From positions 211,468,496 through 211,532,495 of the forward strand of contig OZ005653.1 of NCBI GenBank assembly GCA_963930645.1: a stretch of DNA of 64,000 nt, read 5' to 3'. This DNA comes from Salticus scenicus (Eukaryota > Arthropoda > Arachnida > Araneae > Salticidae). The position numbers and the translations under genes were made by a program. Below the pieces are notes generated by a model. It did not search any database. It saw only the letters and a list, made by a program, of their open reading frames with translations, and was not told the DNA's origin. Below are positions 1-11,729 of the stretch, piece after piece (the stretch's first letter is position 1; each line of letters starts with the position of its first letter).

Positions 1-935
1 AAACCTTTTTTGTTATTTCAAAAACTTATTGTGTACGTATATATAAAAACCATCGAATAAAAACAGATTAGTAATATTTCAGTCTTATTTATTTTAATAA
101 ATTATAAGCTTCTGAAAAATAATTTCTTTTATTTTAATATCAAAACAAATTTATTCTTTTATTTGAAAAAGAGAAATAATTTCCGTCTTTCATGTGTCAA
201 AATACAATTCAGTGAAAACAATATGTATGTTTTGAAAACTACAACAAGGAAAAAAACATTTATTTTTCAATCTGCATTAATTATCTTTAGATAAAAAAGT
301 AATAATGAGAAAGTAAAGACCAAAAATAATAAAATTTCTCTTTTGTTTAGATGACTAATCATTAATTTTTAATAAATAACGTCTCTGGAGATTTATAACT
401 GTATCTTAAAAATTAAAATTTGATTGAAAGTAAACATTGTAAGTAATTTAATCAAGTAGTGAATTATTTTCTTCATTTAATATGAATATATTAAAAGAAA
501 TGTTGATAATTTTCTCTTTTTTTTTTTTTTTTCTGCTGCTGGAATCAAATGGAAGATAAAAATTGAAAGTATTTTTTGCGATAATGTATCTCTTGAGATA
601 AAATGATAACATAATAAAACACAAAATCTATTTTATGTTAAAGGAAATGGATTACCTTGCTCAAATTGTTACGTCAGACTTCGGAATTTACTTTCACAAA
701 TTAAAACTTGATATTAATTTAAAAACATGATTATCAATAAATTTCAGCTAAAAATAGGACTTATGCAAAGATTCGTTAATTCTGATTATTTTTACACCCC
801 ATTTGAACTATTGAATTACTGGATTATTAAAATATCCTTGAAAATGCCATTTTACTTAAAGCTATTGTGAATTTAAATATATATATATATATATACATAT
901 ATATATAAGTACATATATCAACTAATCTCCAATTG
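1..935. other. AT-rich spacer, no gene seen
   Basis: Strongly AT-rich sequence with no open frame resembling a protein and no recognisable RNA. It holds a poly(T) run near 515-531 and a TA/CATA microsatellite at about 872-908. Confidence 0.6.
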
Positions 936-1115
936 TACACTGTAAAAAAAAAAAATTGTAAAATCACGGTATTTGACCGTACAATTTTAGGGGAAATGGC
1001 CGTTTTGCTACCTAAACGGTCATAATCCGTAAATTAATGTTTTGGAAGCATAATCTTTTACTATTAAGTGAGCAATATTTGTATATATATTTCACTGTTC
1101 TCGAAAACGGTAGCT
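936..1115. repeat. Fragment of an ACGGTCATT-type interspersed repeat
   Basis: Starts with ACACTGTAAAAA and carries a block (about 990-1050) with GGGAAATGGCCGTTTTGCTA followed by TAAACGGTC and CCGTAAATT. The same block recurs with a few changes at 3458-3530, so this is an interspersed repeat. The CACTGTAAAAA start is shared with the TIR-like element at 5372. The class is not clear; a non-autonomous DNA element is likely. Confidence 0.5.
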
Positions 1116-3220
1116 CGGACAGTCACGAGATTTAACTCAAAAGTGCCCCCCGCAGGGTCATTGTGCACATCGAAGTCAGATTTTCGAATTTTTGATTAGT
1201 TTTTTTCTTAATTAATTAAAATGTGAAAATAATAACCTTCTAATTTCTCATAAATGAGCCATTTAAATTTTGTCCATAATTTAATTGTTGCCAATTTTTT
1301 TTCGACAGAATAATAATAAATAAATTAAAAAAAAAAAAACGTACATTTATTTAAAATGAGGAAAATAAATCAGAAAGATTAGAAAATAAATTAGAAATAT
1401 CAGTCGTATCGTTACAAATAAGATACCAAATGAAAGGGAAAATTTTTGTGAATCCGATGTATTAAACAGCTTATTAATCGGGCAATTAGATTTTTTTAAA
1501 TTAACTAAAGTATGAATTTTATATGGCAACAGCAGAAGATTGTATGGAAACCGTTAGGAGAAAAATAAAATAAAAAATCTGCTTCACATTAAGTCACATG
1601 TTTTTGAAGTGGGATTAAAAATTGCAGTTTTCATATTCTTTTAAATTTTCTCTCACGAACACAAAAATATAATATACAGCCTGTACCCCACAAGACCAAC
1701 TTGCATTTAAAATTTCTTCAATTTTTTTGGTTAATAAACAAAAAAGTTACATGTTTTTTTTTTTTTTTTTTCAAATTAAGTTTTATTCTAACTTCGAAAA
1801 GATTTATATAATCATAGTATAATTATATATGTAGATCTATCATCCCCATGTTATCGTGCAAAGATTTTTGATGCCGATAAAAAAGCTTTGGAATCAGCCA
1901 TTAGGAGTGGTATTGAAAAAAAAAAAAAAAAAAGGAAAAGAAGAAAAATAAATTTGAAACAATATCTGGAGTTTTTCATTCACCTTTAGTAAATGAATTA
2001 TTCATGAATTTTATTTGCTAAAATATTCGTGTGTATTCCCGTGTGTATTCACTCCGGAAAAGACTGCCATATTTTGGTAAAATCGCCTTTTTTTTCCCGA
2101 GTGAAAAGGAATCACTTTTTTCTCCCCAATGATCAATCTACATATTATTACTATATCTATATATGTGATATGATACATTCAGAATTTGGGTTTTTAAAGT
2201 TTTTTTAAATAGAATATTTAAGCTCTATGAAGCATATTTTTATTTTATGAGTTTCATTAATAGATCCTGCTGGCCGATTTTTTAAATGTTAGTGTTGAAG
2301 AACACGGAACGTTTTTCGACAAGAAGTTTAATATAGCAACAGCCATTTTTATCTAAGTAGCGCATCAAATATATAAAAACATAAATGATTTATTTTTACA
2401 CAAAATTTACAGAAAAAATGCAGTTTTAAAGATAAGAAATGTATTTCAACAAGGACTTATTTTAAACCTAAACACCATTAAAAATATAAGCAGAATATGA
2501 AGGATTCTTATGTATAAACAAAAAAGAGTATGATAAAATTATTAGCAAAATAGTCTTCCCATGGCGACAAAAATTTAAAAGCCGCCAATGGAGTGAGATA
2601 ATAAAGTTGTATAGCACGATAATGTTTACCTATTTATTTATTTTTTTATAATAATAATTACTATGCTAATTTATCATACAAACAAATGAGCCTCTGTGTG
2701 TTACTGCACTTGCACACTGTCGAACAGAAATATTTGAATAATTCAAATTAATATTTAAATAAATAAATAAAAATATGTTTAATGGGAAATAAATATAAAA
2801 AGAAAAAGATTAGTTGTCTAAATTACGGCAGAAATAGCGCTCATAGCATATTGTTACAAGGGATTAAGTCTTATTGTTACAATGGATTAAGTCTAAAATA
2901 GTGACAAAAATTCAAAAGTCGCCAAAGAGAACTATATTAAGGCTGTACTATCAGGTTTACAAACCATGAATTATATATAAACACAAAAAATTAATTGTCT
3001 CATGCGACAGACGTAGCCGGTCACAGCATATTGTAATATTTGGCGTGAAATTGCTGTCATTTTATGGTTGATTGGATAAACAAAATAAACATAGGAAATA
3101 ACGTAAAAGCAAATATTATGTGCACCACGTATAGTGTTGTTCACATGTAACTGGGATTCAAATATAAAAGGAAAACTCCAATTTTTTCGATACCATCTAT
3201 TTCGAAACTGTTATATAATA
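1116..3220. other. AT-rich spacer with weak internal duplication
   Basis: No protein or RNA gene is supported. Poly(T) near 1755 and poly(A) near 1916-1934 are present. Between about 2545 and 3060 short phrases recur (for example GACAAAAATT...AAAAG(T/C)CGCCA at about 2561 and 2902, and CATAGCATATTGT / CACAGCATATTGT at about 2841 and 3023). This suggests an old, diverged tandem or segmental duplication. Confidence 0.4.
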
Positions 3221-3224
3221 AGCA

Positions 3225-3438
3225 CCTAAATGGAAGCTCATTGGTAAACCATTGTCGCAGGTAATAGGGACAAGCGCCCGAGTTGCAGGGGAGGACCAAA
3301 TCACTGCCGAAGGCAGCAGGGACTTGAAGCGAGCTTTTGAACAATTTCAGTAATTTATTTTATTTTATTTTTATAAAGCTATATAGAAAAGAGTTTCCTT
3401 TAAATTTAGTGACCAGCGAAGCGGGCAAAGCCTGCTAG
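3225..3438 (+). mobile_element. Helitron-like 3' terminal fragment
   Basis: The segment ends in a short hairpin (AGCGGGC, loop AAA, GCCTGCT with one G-T pair) running into CTAG followed by host T, at 3435-3439. That matches the known Helitron 3' signature: a hairpin just before CTRR, with insertion between A and T. A related, more decayed block ends at 11978, with similar spacing of a GCCGAAGGCA / GACGAAGGCA phrase and the same CGAAGC...GGCAAAG...GCTAG tail. No RepHel frame and no secure 5' TC end are visible. Confidence 0.5.
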
Positions 3439-3439
3439 T

Positions 3440-3575
3440 TTAGGAATTAACAGCATAATTTTACGGGAAATGACCGTTTTGCTAGCTAAACGGTCGTAGC
3501 CCGTAAATTTATGCTCCGAAAGTATAATTTTTTGAATTTTTACGAGAAAAAGCCGTTAATCTACGCAAATTGCTC
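3440..3575. repeat. Second copy of the 936-1115 repeat
   Basis: Carries ACGGGAAATGACCGTTTTGC, then TAAACGGTCGTAGCCCGTAAA and TTTATGCTCCGAAAGTATAA, closely matching the block at 990-1080. It begins right after the Helitron-like CTAG^T, so the Helitron may have inserted into this repeat. Confidence 0.5.
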
Positions 3576-4300
3576 TTATCTTTCACCAAACCATTTTATT
3601 ATGAGAAAATCTCTTCAAATGCAATTATTTCAGTGACATCAAGAGAGAATTCCATTTTCTTCCATTTTCAAACTCAAACTATGATTGTTATTTATACTAA
3701 TTGAATGTGTTTAATTATGCACGCATGATGCATAGAAACATCCATTGGTTTTAATAAGCTATTGTTTTCTTAATTTAATTCAAAAATTTCCATTGGCTGA
3801 AACTGAGTAATTGATATTGATGAAATTGATTTTCTTTGTCTATTAACACGAAAACATTAAAAATGAAAGCTAAAACGGTTTCTTGATTTAACGCCAGATT
3901 TCTAAAACACAAACTACAACCTAATAATTGTTTTATACACTAAACGCAATTTTTTTTAATTATTTTTTTATTTATTTATTTTAAGTATACAGTATTCTAA
4001 TTGCTCTTAACCCTTTAGTTAAGCCTTAGAAAACGGAAAAATTTAATGTTGTTTCCACAATGCAATTTTTACAATATGTTAAAATAAAGTTTATTTCAAT
4101 ATGAAATGAATATATAATTAACCAATTGAAGGTAAGCCTTATGATTATTATGTATGATCTTCACTGTTAAAAAACAAAGCTGTTTTATCTGAATATGACC
4201 ATCAGATATGTACATTACATCATATATAGCAGGTTCTGCTCTCGAAATACTTCAGTCCTTTCTTCATTCAATGGATTTGAATTTTGGGAATAATACCGAT
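3576..4300. other. AT-rich spacer
   Basis: No gene, RNA or clear repeat structure seen. Confidence 0.5.
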
Positions 4301-4302
4301 TG

Positions 4303-4505
4303 ACTGCTATAGGTCCTAGGCCAGAGGGGGAGTGCCCTCCGTGGAGGTCTTTCTAAAAGGTCCTAGCCCGTATTTACTCATGTTTCGAAGAAAACCACGA
4401 AAATCCCCGCACGGCTAGGCCGACGAGCGCGACCTGGGAGCGCACCCGACACCTTATGTCTACCCCAGCTTTGAGCGCAGAACCGCTCGGCCGCTGGTGG
4501 GCTCC
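4303..4505 (-). repeat. tRNA-derived SINE, minus copy of an inverted pair
   Basis: On the minus strand the head has GGCCGAGCGGTTCTGCGCTC, which resembles a tRNA A box, and about 40 bases on GGTGTCGGGTGCGCTCCCAG, a damaged B box in which the plus copy keeps GGGCTCGATC. A conserved body (AGTGCCCTCC...) and tail (CGATTGACTGC...) follow. The plus-strand partner is at 4950-5140 and a third, older copy is at 57979-58200. Three copies with internal pol III-like boxes support a tRNA-derived SINE. Confidence 0.65.
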
Positions 4506-4949
4506 CTTCAATGGAATACAGCTTGAAAACACATAAATAAATAAAATAAACCCTTCTTCTATTCTAAAAAGTGCAAATACGCCTAACATTTCATAAACAC
4601 AGTTTGAAATCGGCCTTATAATGAAAACCTGTTTGGATGAATAAGAATTAGGCTCTAGTTATTTCTTCTTTGCACCCACTACTGAAACCATAAAGGTCGA
4701 AAACCATGAAAAAAAATCGTATTAATTGGAGATACAAATTCTCTGTGTTTATGTAAAATATTTATTATTATTATTCAAAGTTTTTTCTGCGTCTCGGTTA
4801 ATTTTCATAGATCAGATATCTCACATAGTTTTCAAAAGTTTCACTGTGTTTTTAAAAAAGGGTGAGAAATTCTCACTTATTATTTACCTCTAATGAGAAC
4901 CTTGAAATAAGACTACCTCTTTAGTGCTAGTGTTTACGAATAAAAAAGG

Positions 4950-5140
4950 CCCACCATCGGCCGAACGGTTCTGCGCTCAAAGCTGGTAGAAGTGAGGTGC
5001 CGGGCTCGATCACAGGTCGCGCTCGTCGGCCTAGCCGTCCGGAGTTTTCCGTGGTTTCCTCCGAAACTTGTGTAAATACGGGATAGGACCCCTCGGAGGG
5101 CACTCCCCCTCAGGCTTAGGACCTACGGCAGTCAATCGGC
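4950..5140 (+). repeat. tRNA-derived SINE, plus copy of an inverted pair
   Basis: Head GGCCGAACGGTTCTGCGCTC (A-box-like), then GTGCCGGGCTCGATCACAGG (B-box-like), body with GTAAATACGGGATAGGACC, and tail ending GGCAGTCAATCGGCC. It is the inverted partner of 4303-4505, about 445 bp away and head to head. The pairing extends slightly past the SINE into GATTTG(G)AA...AATA on both sides, so the whole block may be one foldback-type duplication rather than two independent insertions. Confidence 0.65.
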
Positions 5141-5371
5141 CTTATTTCCAAATCCAATCCAGTCCGTTTACAAATAAAAATGATTTCGAAAAATAGTTAG
5201 ATTTTCTTTCACAAAATTCAGTATTGTAGTCTTTATGGGGAAAAAAAAAATATTTTATTTTTTCAATATGAGAATTGACTGACTTCTTAATTTTGTCAAA
5301 AATAGCAAATTTAGATTTTAAAATAGTCTCAAAATAATTTTTATGCATAATTTGAACATTAACAATTTAAT

Positions 5372-5999
5372 CACTGTAAAAATTTCTGTAAAAATAAAGC
5401 ATTTTTTTAAACATAAATACAGCATAGGCTGCTGTAAATTTGTATAGCTAGTTCTGTAAAAATAATTGAAGATTTGTTACTTCACATTGTGCTGTAAATC
5501 AATTTAAAAAAAAATTTCAGAAGTCTTTTGGTGCGTGTGACAAGATTTATCAACTAGTCAGTTCTGATGTTCACTTTATTTGTTTTTGTAAAGAAAAGAC
5601 TTCGTGATTCCAACGGCACGGTTGGCGAAGCGCTGGCCTCTGACACAGGTGATTGTGAGTTCGAAACCCGGGCTACCCAAGACGGTTTGCTTCGCATGAA
5701 ATTTAATAAATTAGTTTTTGCGTGTAAAAGAATAAATAAGTTTTTTAGTGTTGTGGATTTCTCCCTGAACGCATGTGTAATAATTACAAGAAACTTTTTT
5801 AAAGCATTCGAGAAACTCAATCTTTAACTTTTAATTTTACGGTCAATGCTACTTTTTTGCAAGTGGATTGTATGTTTCATCACAACGTAAAATTACTGGC
5901 GAAACATCATTCATCGTCTAAATGCACTTTTTCGGGCTTTGATTGGAATCTCTGCTGCCGGGCTTTGCCCGTAATTTTACTGCAGCACTTTTTACAGTG
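5372..5999. mobile_element. TIR-like element with CACTGTAAAAA / TTTTTACAGTG ends
   Basis: Starts CACTGTAAAAATTTCTGTA and ends GCAGCACTTTTTACAGTG. Only about the outer 11 bases pair well, and the left flank lacks a clean TA, so the boundary is approximate. No transposase frame is present. It encloses a tRNA-like block at 5608-5685. Confidence 0.4.
5608..5685 (+). tRNA. tRNA-like sequence, probably a SINE head or pseudogene
   Basis: CACGGTTGGCGAAGCGCTGG resembles a class II (Leu/Ser-type) D-arm region and GAGTTCGAAACCCGGGCTAC resembles a T arm with B box GTTCGAAACC. A full cloverleaf with a seven-base-pair acceptor stem is not evident, so I do not call a working tRNA. It may be a SINE head inserted in the TIR-like element. 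Confidence 0.35.
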
Positions 6000-6259
6000 T
6001 ATATTTTACGTATATTTTAAATTATAACGTAAGAAGGTATATTTCAATTAATATTTCAATTGAAAAAATAATGATAGTGAAAAAAATTATCAGATTAGAT
6101 AAGATTTCAATCGGATGTAACAATTTCGTTAATCTTCCTATCAAACAACTACAGCAGCTTCAAAACCAATTCTGAAGTATGGTAGAGTGAAACTAAAGGA
6201 AAATGATCTCTTTAATTTTGTAGAGCTTTTTGCATTTTAAAAATATTTAGGTCTATATA

Positions 6260-6874
6260 CCGGGGGCTCCGAAAGTTCGTGGAAACTTTAAAAATTCATT
6301 AAAAAAGAACAAATAATGATAAAAAAGTTCGGTTTGTATGAATGGAATCAGAAAGAGAGCAGATTTTTTTTAATTAAAAAAAAGTTCAAAAAGGTGGCGT
6401 TAGGTGGCGCTGATGTTGAATATGTTAAGCAAATTAATACAGATGAGTCATACATTAAAATATAATGAGCAGAAACACAGTACCAATACAATTCTACATT
6501 TTCAAAGATTTATTTACGCTGAAGTTGTTCAACACGACCTCCACGACATTGTATGGAACAAGTAAGGCGAGTCACAACACATGTACAGCATGTCTGAATG
6601 AATCCCAGAAGAGACCATGTGAATTCAGGTGTTTTATTGACAACCTAATTTGCATAAATGAGCTTCGCGTATGCACCGCAGCGCCACCTATCGGTCATCT
6701 TCTTATCTTTTTTTTTTTTTTTTTTTTTTTTTCTCTTAAAAAAATCCGCCCTCTTTCTGATGCCATTTGTGCAAACCGCACTTTTTTGTTCTTTTTTCAT
6801 TTCATTTTGTTCTTTCTTCATTTGTTCTTTTTTAATGAATTTTTAAAGTTTTCACGAACTTTTGGCGCACCCGG
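6260..6874 (-). mobile_element. TA-flanked DNA transposon with ~130-bp TIRs, decayed
   Basis: TA is followed by CCGGGGGCTCCGAAAGTTCG at the left; the right end, read inward on the minus strand, is CCGGGTGCGCCAAAAGTTCG. Both arms continue with AAACTTTAAAAATTCATTAA and a further roughly 80 bases that match. The TA on each side suits a Tc1/mariner-type TA duplication. Between the TIRs, the minus strand near 6500-6600 reads like the end of a mariner-type transposase (Cys-containing stretch, then CRGGRVEQLQ), but it is too short to assign firmly. A long poly(T) tract sits at 6709-6732. Confidence 0.6.
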
Positions 6875-6879
6875 TATTA

Positions 6880-8560
6880 TGATACACAAAAAAATCTTAG
6901 TGTATATTTTGTAAATCAATATTAAATTATATAATTTTAGTATGAAAACCAAACAGGAAAAAACGAAAAAAGAAAAAAATGTAAATACGTTCTGTGTAAA
7001 TGTAAACTGTCAGACAAGCGAATGCCAACTATTAGAAATAATAATAATAACAATAAGTTAAAATTTTGATTAAATATTATTTTTTTTTCTGTGATTTTTG
7101 TCAAAATGGTGAAGATTATTGCATTTAATGTCCTATGAGTTAACGTTAGGCAGACAACCCTTTCAATCTTTTCAGTCATTATAGATAAAGAATAAAACCT
7201 TTCTAAACGTGAACGAGGAATGTCAAAAGCTCGAAACAGTTGTTTCATTTTAAAGTTTTTAAGGACGATCCTTTATCAGATGAGGAAAAATTGGTACAAA
7301 ACGTGAAAACTGAAAGCAACAAGCTTTTAACCTTTTAAGGTCATTTTTGAAGAAAAAATCGAATTTCTGTTTATTGTTCTGTTTTATAGAGGAATCTTTA
7401 AGGTTTCCAAAACACCTTTACTATTATTTGTACGATAATTGGAACCGCAGTTATAGCCAAATAAGTTACTTAAATCAAAATTACTTAATTATGCCTTACA
7501 ATATTATTTAATTAATTAAATAATTATTAATCAAAATTACTTAATTATACAAAATTTATTATAAAGCCAATGAAAATTACTTAATTATGAAATTAGTGAA
7601 GAAGTGACATATAAATGTGGAGAATTTTAAATGTAGAAAATGAATAGAATAGAGTGTTTGTTTAAAGCAAATTCTTTAAATTCATTTTCTGAAAAACAAC
7701 ATTTTTAATGATTATTGTATACAATAAATTTGATTACTTCAAAAGTTTTGAAGATAATTTGATAAAAATTTTCTACAGTATTTTATGCATTCTTTTTTAT
7801 GCTTTGAACTAAAAGTTAAGCACTATTTATAAATTTGATGATTCTACATGCTTATATGTAAAATAATGAAATTTTTTAAAGAAAAATTCTGTATTTTTCT
7901 GTGGGATTTGATATATTTCAGTTAATTTAAAGACTATCACAAACATTTTAGTTCACTGCACAGGTAAGTGTCATAGTAGTATGCAGTAAAAAGGAATTTA
8001 AAATATTTTGAGTTAAATTGAATTTAGAGCATCTGGCGTAATTGTAAATTTTTGCTTGATTTCTATACAAATTAACCCATTTTTGTTTTTATTTTATGAA
8101 ATATTTATGAAAATTATATATGTTTTCAAAATTTTAAGTCGCATTTTAACAAAAAATGTGTATATTTAAACCATATTCTGTGTTTTTGCAAAAAAAGTGT
8201 GCTGAACGTAGACAAATACCTTAACATCAATCAATAAAAATAAATGTAAAATCCCGTTTTGAACGGCTGTACAGATATTTGTTCAATAAAGATAATTTGA
8301 TGAAGCTTAACTTTATTTATTTATTCATTTTTTGCATATTTATTTACTATTATTATTTTATTATTGATTTATATGAATAGGTTATATCTATGAATTGAAT
8401 TTTCATCCACTTCCCATCATACGATAGAGCTACAAATTTGCATACACATATAATTAACACGCTTATATTAGCTTCACCTGTATGTATGTATGTATGTATG
8501 TTTGTAACTTCTCTGGGAGCAAACAAAAAATTTATATTGTAAAATAAATACTTTCCTTAC
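6880..8560. other. AT-rich spacer
   Basis: No gene is supported. ACTTAATTAT-type phrases repeat at 7480-7590 and GTAT repeats at 8481-8500. Confidence 0.45.
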
Positions 8561-8569
8561 GTGAACGAT

Positions 8570-8640
8570 GTAGCGTTGAGGTAAGGCGCCGCGCTACGAA
8601 CCTAAAGGTCCAGCGTTCGATCCCTGTCAGGGGAGATTTT
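8570..8640 (+). tRNA. tRNA-Arg-like sequence, probable SINE head
   Basis: GTAGCGTTGAGGTAAGGCGC resembles an A-box region, CTACGAA could be an anticodon loop (ACG, Arg), and GCGTTCGATCCCTG is a good B box. A T-rich run follows (8637-8645 and 8650-8660). The anticodon stem does not pair well, so this is more likely a tRNA-derived repeat than a working tRNA gene. Confidence 0.4.
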
Positions 8641-8707
8641 TTTTAAAATGGTTTTTTTTTTAATTCTAAGTTATTTTAATTAAGGATTTAAATGTATGTA
8701 AATATTA

Positions 8708-8765
8708 CGGTGTGTCACTCACACGATTTTCTCTTACCCTGAATTTTAATACTAAGATAGATATT
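8708..8765 (-). repeat. Terminal fragment of the GGTGTGTCACTCACAC repeat family
   Basis: Contains GGTGTGTCACTCACACGATT followed by TTCTCTTACCCTGAATTTTA. The same end occurs in longer copies at 19078-19302, 21935-22142 (both plus) and 34948-35105 (minus). Confidence 0.6.
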
Positions 8766-8977
8766 TTGTGCTTTTTAGTTCACATTTCTATAAAAGCGTG
8801 TTCTTTAATTTTTTAAAACTATAATATTATTCCGATGACGACCCTCGAGGTTAGAAAGCTATTAAATTACAGAGCTATCAGTTGATTTATATTTGTATCA
8901 ATCTCTAGATATAAAAGAAGATGAGTGCATGTGTATGTCTGTTGCTATGTTGGAAAACTACTTTCCGAAATTTTATT

Positions 8978-9017
<40 letters not shown>

Positions 9018-9058
9018 ATTAAAATATATAAATTTGTGAAATGATCGGCTCTAGATAT

Positions 9059-9826
9059 ACAAGGTGCTCAACTTAAAAGAGTGCACGTTAGTTTGTCTTT
9101 TTACCCTTAAATCTGATAGATGTAGCAACTATTCAAATACTGAAGTATAATTGTTTGAGCCTTGTTTAAGAGTGGGAAACAATTTCGAACACTGTTGGAC
9201 TGTTACAACTTTATTTGTGAGGTAAAACAGAAATAAAGACGCACAATGTTACTTAATCCAGGGATAATTTTATTTTTGAAAAATATAATTTAATTCTTTT
9301 TTTTTTTTTTTTTTTTTTTTTACATTATCGTTCCTTACAGAAAATGTTGAAAATGTTCGCCCCCATTTTGAACGCAAACGTGAACACGTCGAACCAAGTT
9401 GTTTGACACACATCGCAGCATTGTTGGTGTTATTGACGAGATTTTTTCAGTTATGATTTGTTTTAATTCATCGATGTTTGAAGGACTTCTCTGGTAAACC
9501 CTATATTTGAGATAACCCCGCAAAAATAAATAAATAAATAAAATCGAACGGGGTAAGAATGATAATGTAAAAAAATTGAATTAAATTATGCTTTTCAAAA
9601 ATAAAATTATCACGGGATTAAGTAACATTGTGCGTCTTCATTTTTATTTTACCTAACAAATAAAGTTGCAACAGTCCAACAGTGTTGGAAATTGTCTCCC
9701 ACACTTAAACAAGCTTCAAACAATTATATCTCAGTGTTAGAATAGTTGCCACATTCGTGAGATTTAAGGATTATAAGAAAAGCTAACGGGTACTATTTTA
9801 AACTGATCACCCTTTAGAATCGTAAA
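9059..9826 (-). mobile_element. DNA transposon remnant with ~260-bp inverted arms around a transposase tail
   Basis: Left arm 9059-9320 and right arm about 9545-9826 are inverted copies along almost their full length. For example GACGCACAATGTTACTTAAT occurs in the left arm and its reverse complement in the right, and CACTGTTGGACTGTT also pairs. The outer ends read GGTGCTCAACTT and, from the right, GGGTGATCAGTTT. The core keeps only a short piece of transposase. Most of the coding region is gone, so this is an internally deleted, non-autonomous copy. Confidence 0.7.
9335..9523 (-). pseudogene. Mariner-type transposase, C-terminal fragment
   Basis: A 62-residue minus-strand frame reads RGYLKYRVYQRSPSNIDELK, then RCVSNNLVRRVHVCVQNGGEH. 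This is the usual tail of one Tc1/mariner-type group, in which the WGYLKxxVY motif is followed by a DELKxxI segment, a Cys-containing helix and a terminal GGHFxHLL. The catalytic DDE region is absent. It lies between the inverted arms of the element at 9059-9826, and a poly(T) tract at 9297-9320 precedes the stop. Assignment rests on motif recognition only. Confidence 0.65.
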
Positions 9827-9844
9827 TGTAAAAAGGCTTTCCGT

Positions 9845-9912
9845 GGCCCATTAGCTAAGTTCATTAGAGCATCATACTAATATTGCAAAGGTCGCCTCCA
9901 AGGTACAAGGTA
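9845..9912 (+). tRNA. tRNA-Ile(AAT) pseudogene
   Basis: GGCCCATTAGCTAAGTTCAT then TAGAGC reproduces the acceptor and D-arm half of a metazoan tRNA-Ile. ATACTAATATTG gives an anticodon loop with AAT, and AAGGTCGC follows as expected. The T arm and 3' acceptor strand have decayed (CTCCAAGGTACAAGG in place of GGGTTCGA...). It begins 19 bases after the right end of the transposon remnant. Confidence 0.6.
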
Positions 9913-10012
9913 TTATTTTTTGAAGATAATTACTAGAAAAGGTGTAAATTAATAATAAAGTCTTTCTGTGTATTGACAGTATCCAAAACCGTTTGGATGA
10001 TGAGAAAGTGAC

Positions 10013-10043
<31 letters not shown>

Positions 10044-10115
10044 TTAAACTTACAGATGCCTTGGTCGCTTTTTTAGATAAGCGTGTAACCACAGAGTTAC
10101 CGAATTTTGCTTCTA

Positions 10116-10387
10116 CACTGTTAAAAATGGTTTCTTAAAAATGAGCTAAATTGTCTCAAAATAGCTCCGAAACAATATATACTTAAATTTGAAAACCCAT
10201 GTACTCATTTTTGAGTATATTGACATGTCAAACATGGGGATATTGGGATTCTTATTGGTCAACCCGACTTTTGAGCATGCCAATATACTCAAAAAGGAGA
10301 ACATGACTTTTCAAATTTAAGTATATATTGTTTCGGAGCTATTTTGAGACAATTTAGCTCATTTTTAAGAAACCATTTTTTACAGTG
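10116..10387. mobile_element. TA-flanked MITE with ~80-bp TIRs
   Basis: TA precedes CACTGTTAAAAATGG and TA follows CCATTTTTTACAGTG. The inverted arms extend for about 80 bases, through GAGCTAAATTGTCTCAAAAT and AGCTCCGAAACAATATATAC, and are nearly perfect. The centre also forms a looser inverted repeat around TTTTGAGTATATTG. There is no coding capacity. TA flanks suit a Tc1/mariner-related MITE. Confidence 0.8.
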
Positions 10388-10439
10388 TAGGTACGCTTTG
10401 ATCTCTTCTGATGCACCTTGAAGCCCAATATTCTAATTT

Positions 10440-11560
10440 GTTATTATTAGTACGACAAGAATATTTCTTTCAATCTGACATTTTGCGTCGTTACCAATTT
10501 ATAGTTTTCCACTTCGAAAACACCTACGAAATTTTGCGCAAGTCGATATTTATAGTCACTAACTAACACTTTTTTAGTAGTGGTAATATGATTTTACTAA
10601 CAGCACGTTATTTTGCAGCGTATTTTTGAATAGCATAGTTGTAGTTGCTGTTTTTACCATTGTAAATTTGTTTTTTTATTTTAATCTTGCTTGCAATTTT
10701 TGAGTTTTTAATTTCCAGTGAGAGTGATTAAATGGAGTAGTTTTTTTTCTACATCTAGAGGTTTATGGAATTCATACCGAAACATATTTTCATAAATAAT
10801 TTAATGATACATTTCTTTACTCATATTCCATTATTTGAATAAAAAACACAAATTTTTAAAAATTCTTTTTTTCATTTTTGAGTGATGTTAATTATAATTA
10901 ACATGTCTTTTTATTAATACGACAGGTCGATTTCGCTCAATCTGGCATTTTGCGTCGTTACCAATTTAAAGTGTTCCACTTCAAAAATGCCTTGCAATAT
11001 CCAGTTCTATTATTTAATTTCTTTCTCTATCTTAAAATTTTTTGTGAAATCCGTAAAAACGTCTATATGTATTTTTTTTCTCTTCCCATCGGTGAGGATC
11101 GAACGCACAACCTTCGGGTGCGTAGCTTTGTACTCTGACCACACAACCAATGGCTCTTGGCTAAATATTTCTGAATGTTTAGATTAGTGTTTTCAAGCAT
11201 TTTTAGTATGACAAGACTATTTCTTTCAATCTGCTATTTTGAGTAGTTATCAATTTATAGTGTTCCACTTCAAAAATGCCTGTTAATATCTTTTATTATT
11301 TAATTCTCTAATACTCTATCTCTATTTTCTCTCTTACTGTAATGCTCTAATATTCTCTCTCTAATTTTACTATTTAATTCTCTAAATTAAACCAACTCTA
11401 CCTTAAAATATTTTGTGAAATCCGTAAAAACATTTACAGATATATACATTTTTTTTTTCAACTTACCATCAGTGAGGATCGAACACACAGTCTTCGGGTT
11501 CGTAGTTCTGTTCTCTGACCACATAGGCAACGGGTCTTGGCTGAATGTCAATGGATTACA
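10440..11560 (-). repeat. Three tandem SINE-like units with tRNA-like heads
   Basis: The phrase CAATCTG(A/G)CATTTTGCGTCG or a close variant, followed by GTTCCACTTC, recurs near 10470, 10938 and 11226. In units 2 and 3 the minus strand reads TGTGTGGTCAGAGTACAAAG or GTGGTCAGAGAACAG, then GTTCGATCCTCAC (a B box), around 11090-11155 and 11470-11540. This looks like one tRNA-derived repeat inserted or duplicated three times in the same orientation. Unit 1 lacks the tRNA-like head. Confidence 0.55.
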
Positions 11561-11729
11561 TCAATTAACCTGTGATGAATTTCGAGTATTATTTAAGTAT
11601 CGAATAATCAGTTTATATATATATATATATATATATACATATATAAAATGCTGTCATAGAGTGAAGAAGATATTCTATCTGAGAAATGTCTGTCTGAAAA
11701 AGCTTGTTCTGGAATGATAGCAGCCCAGT

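Noticed and set aside
6465..6914. 149-codon plus-strand frame
   Set aside because: Runs through a poly(T) tract (poly-Phe) and the right TIR of a transposon, so it is chance.
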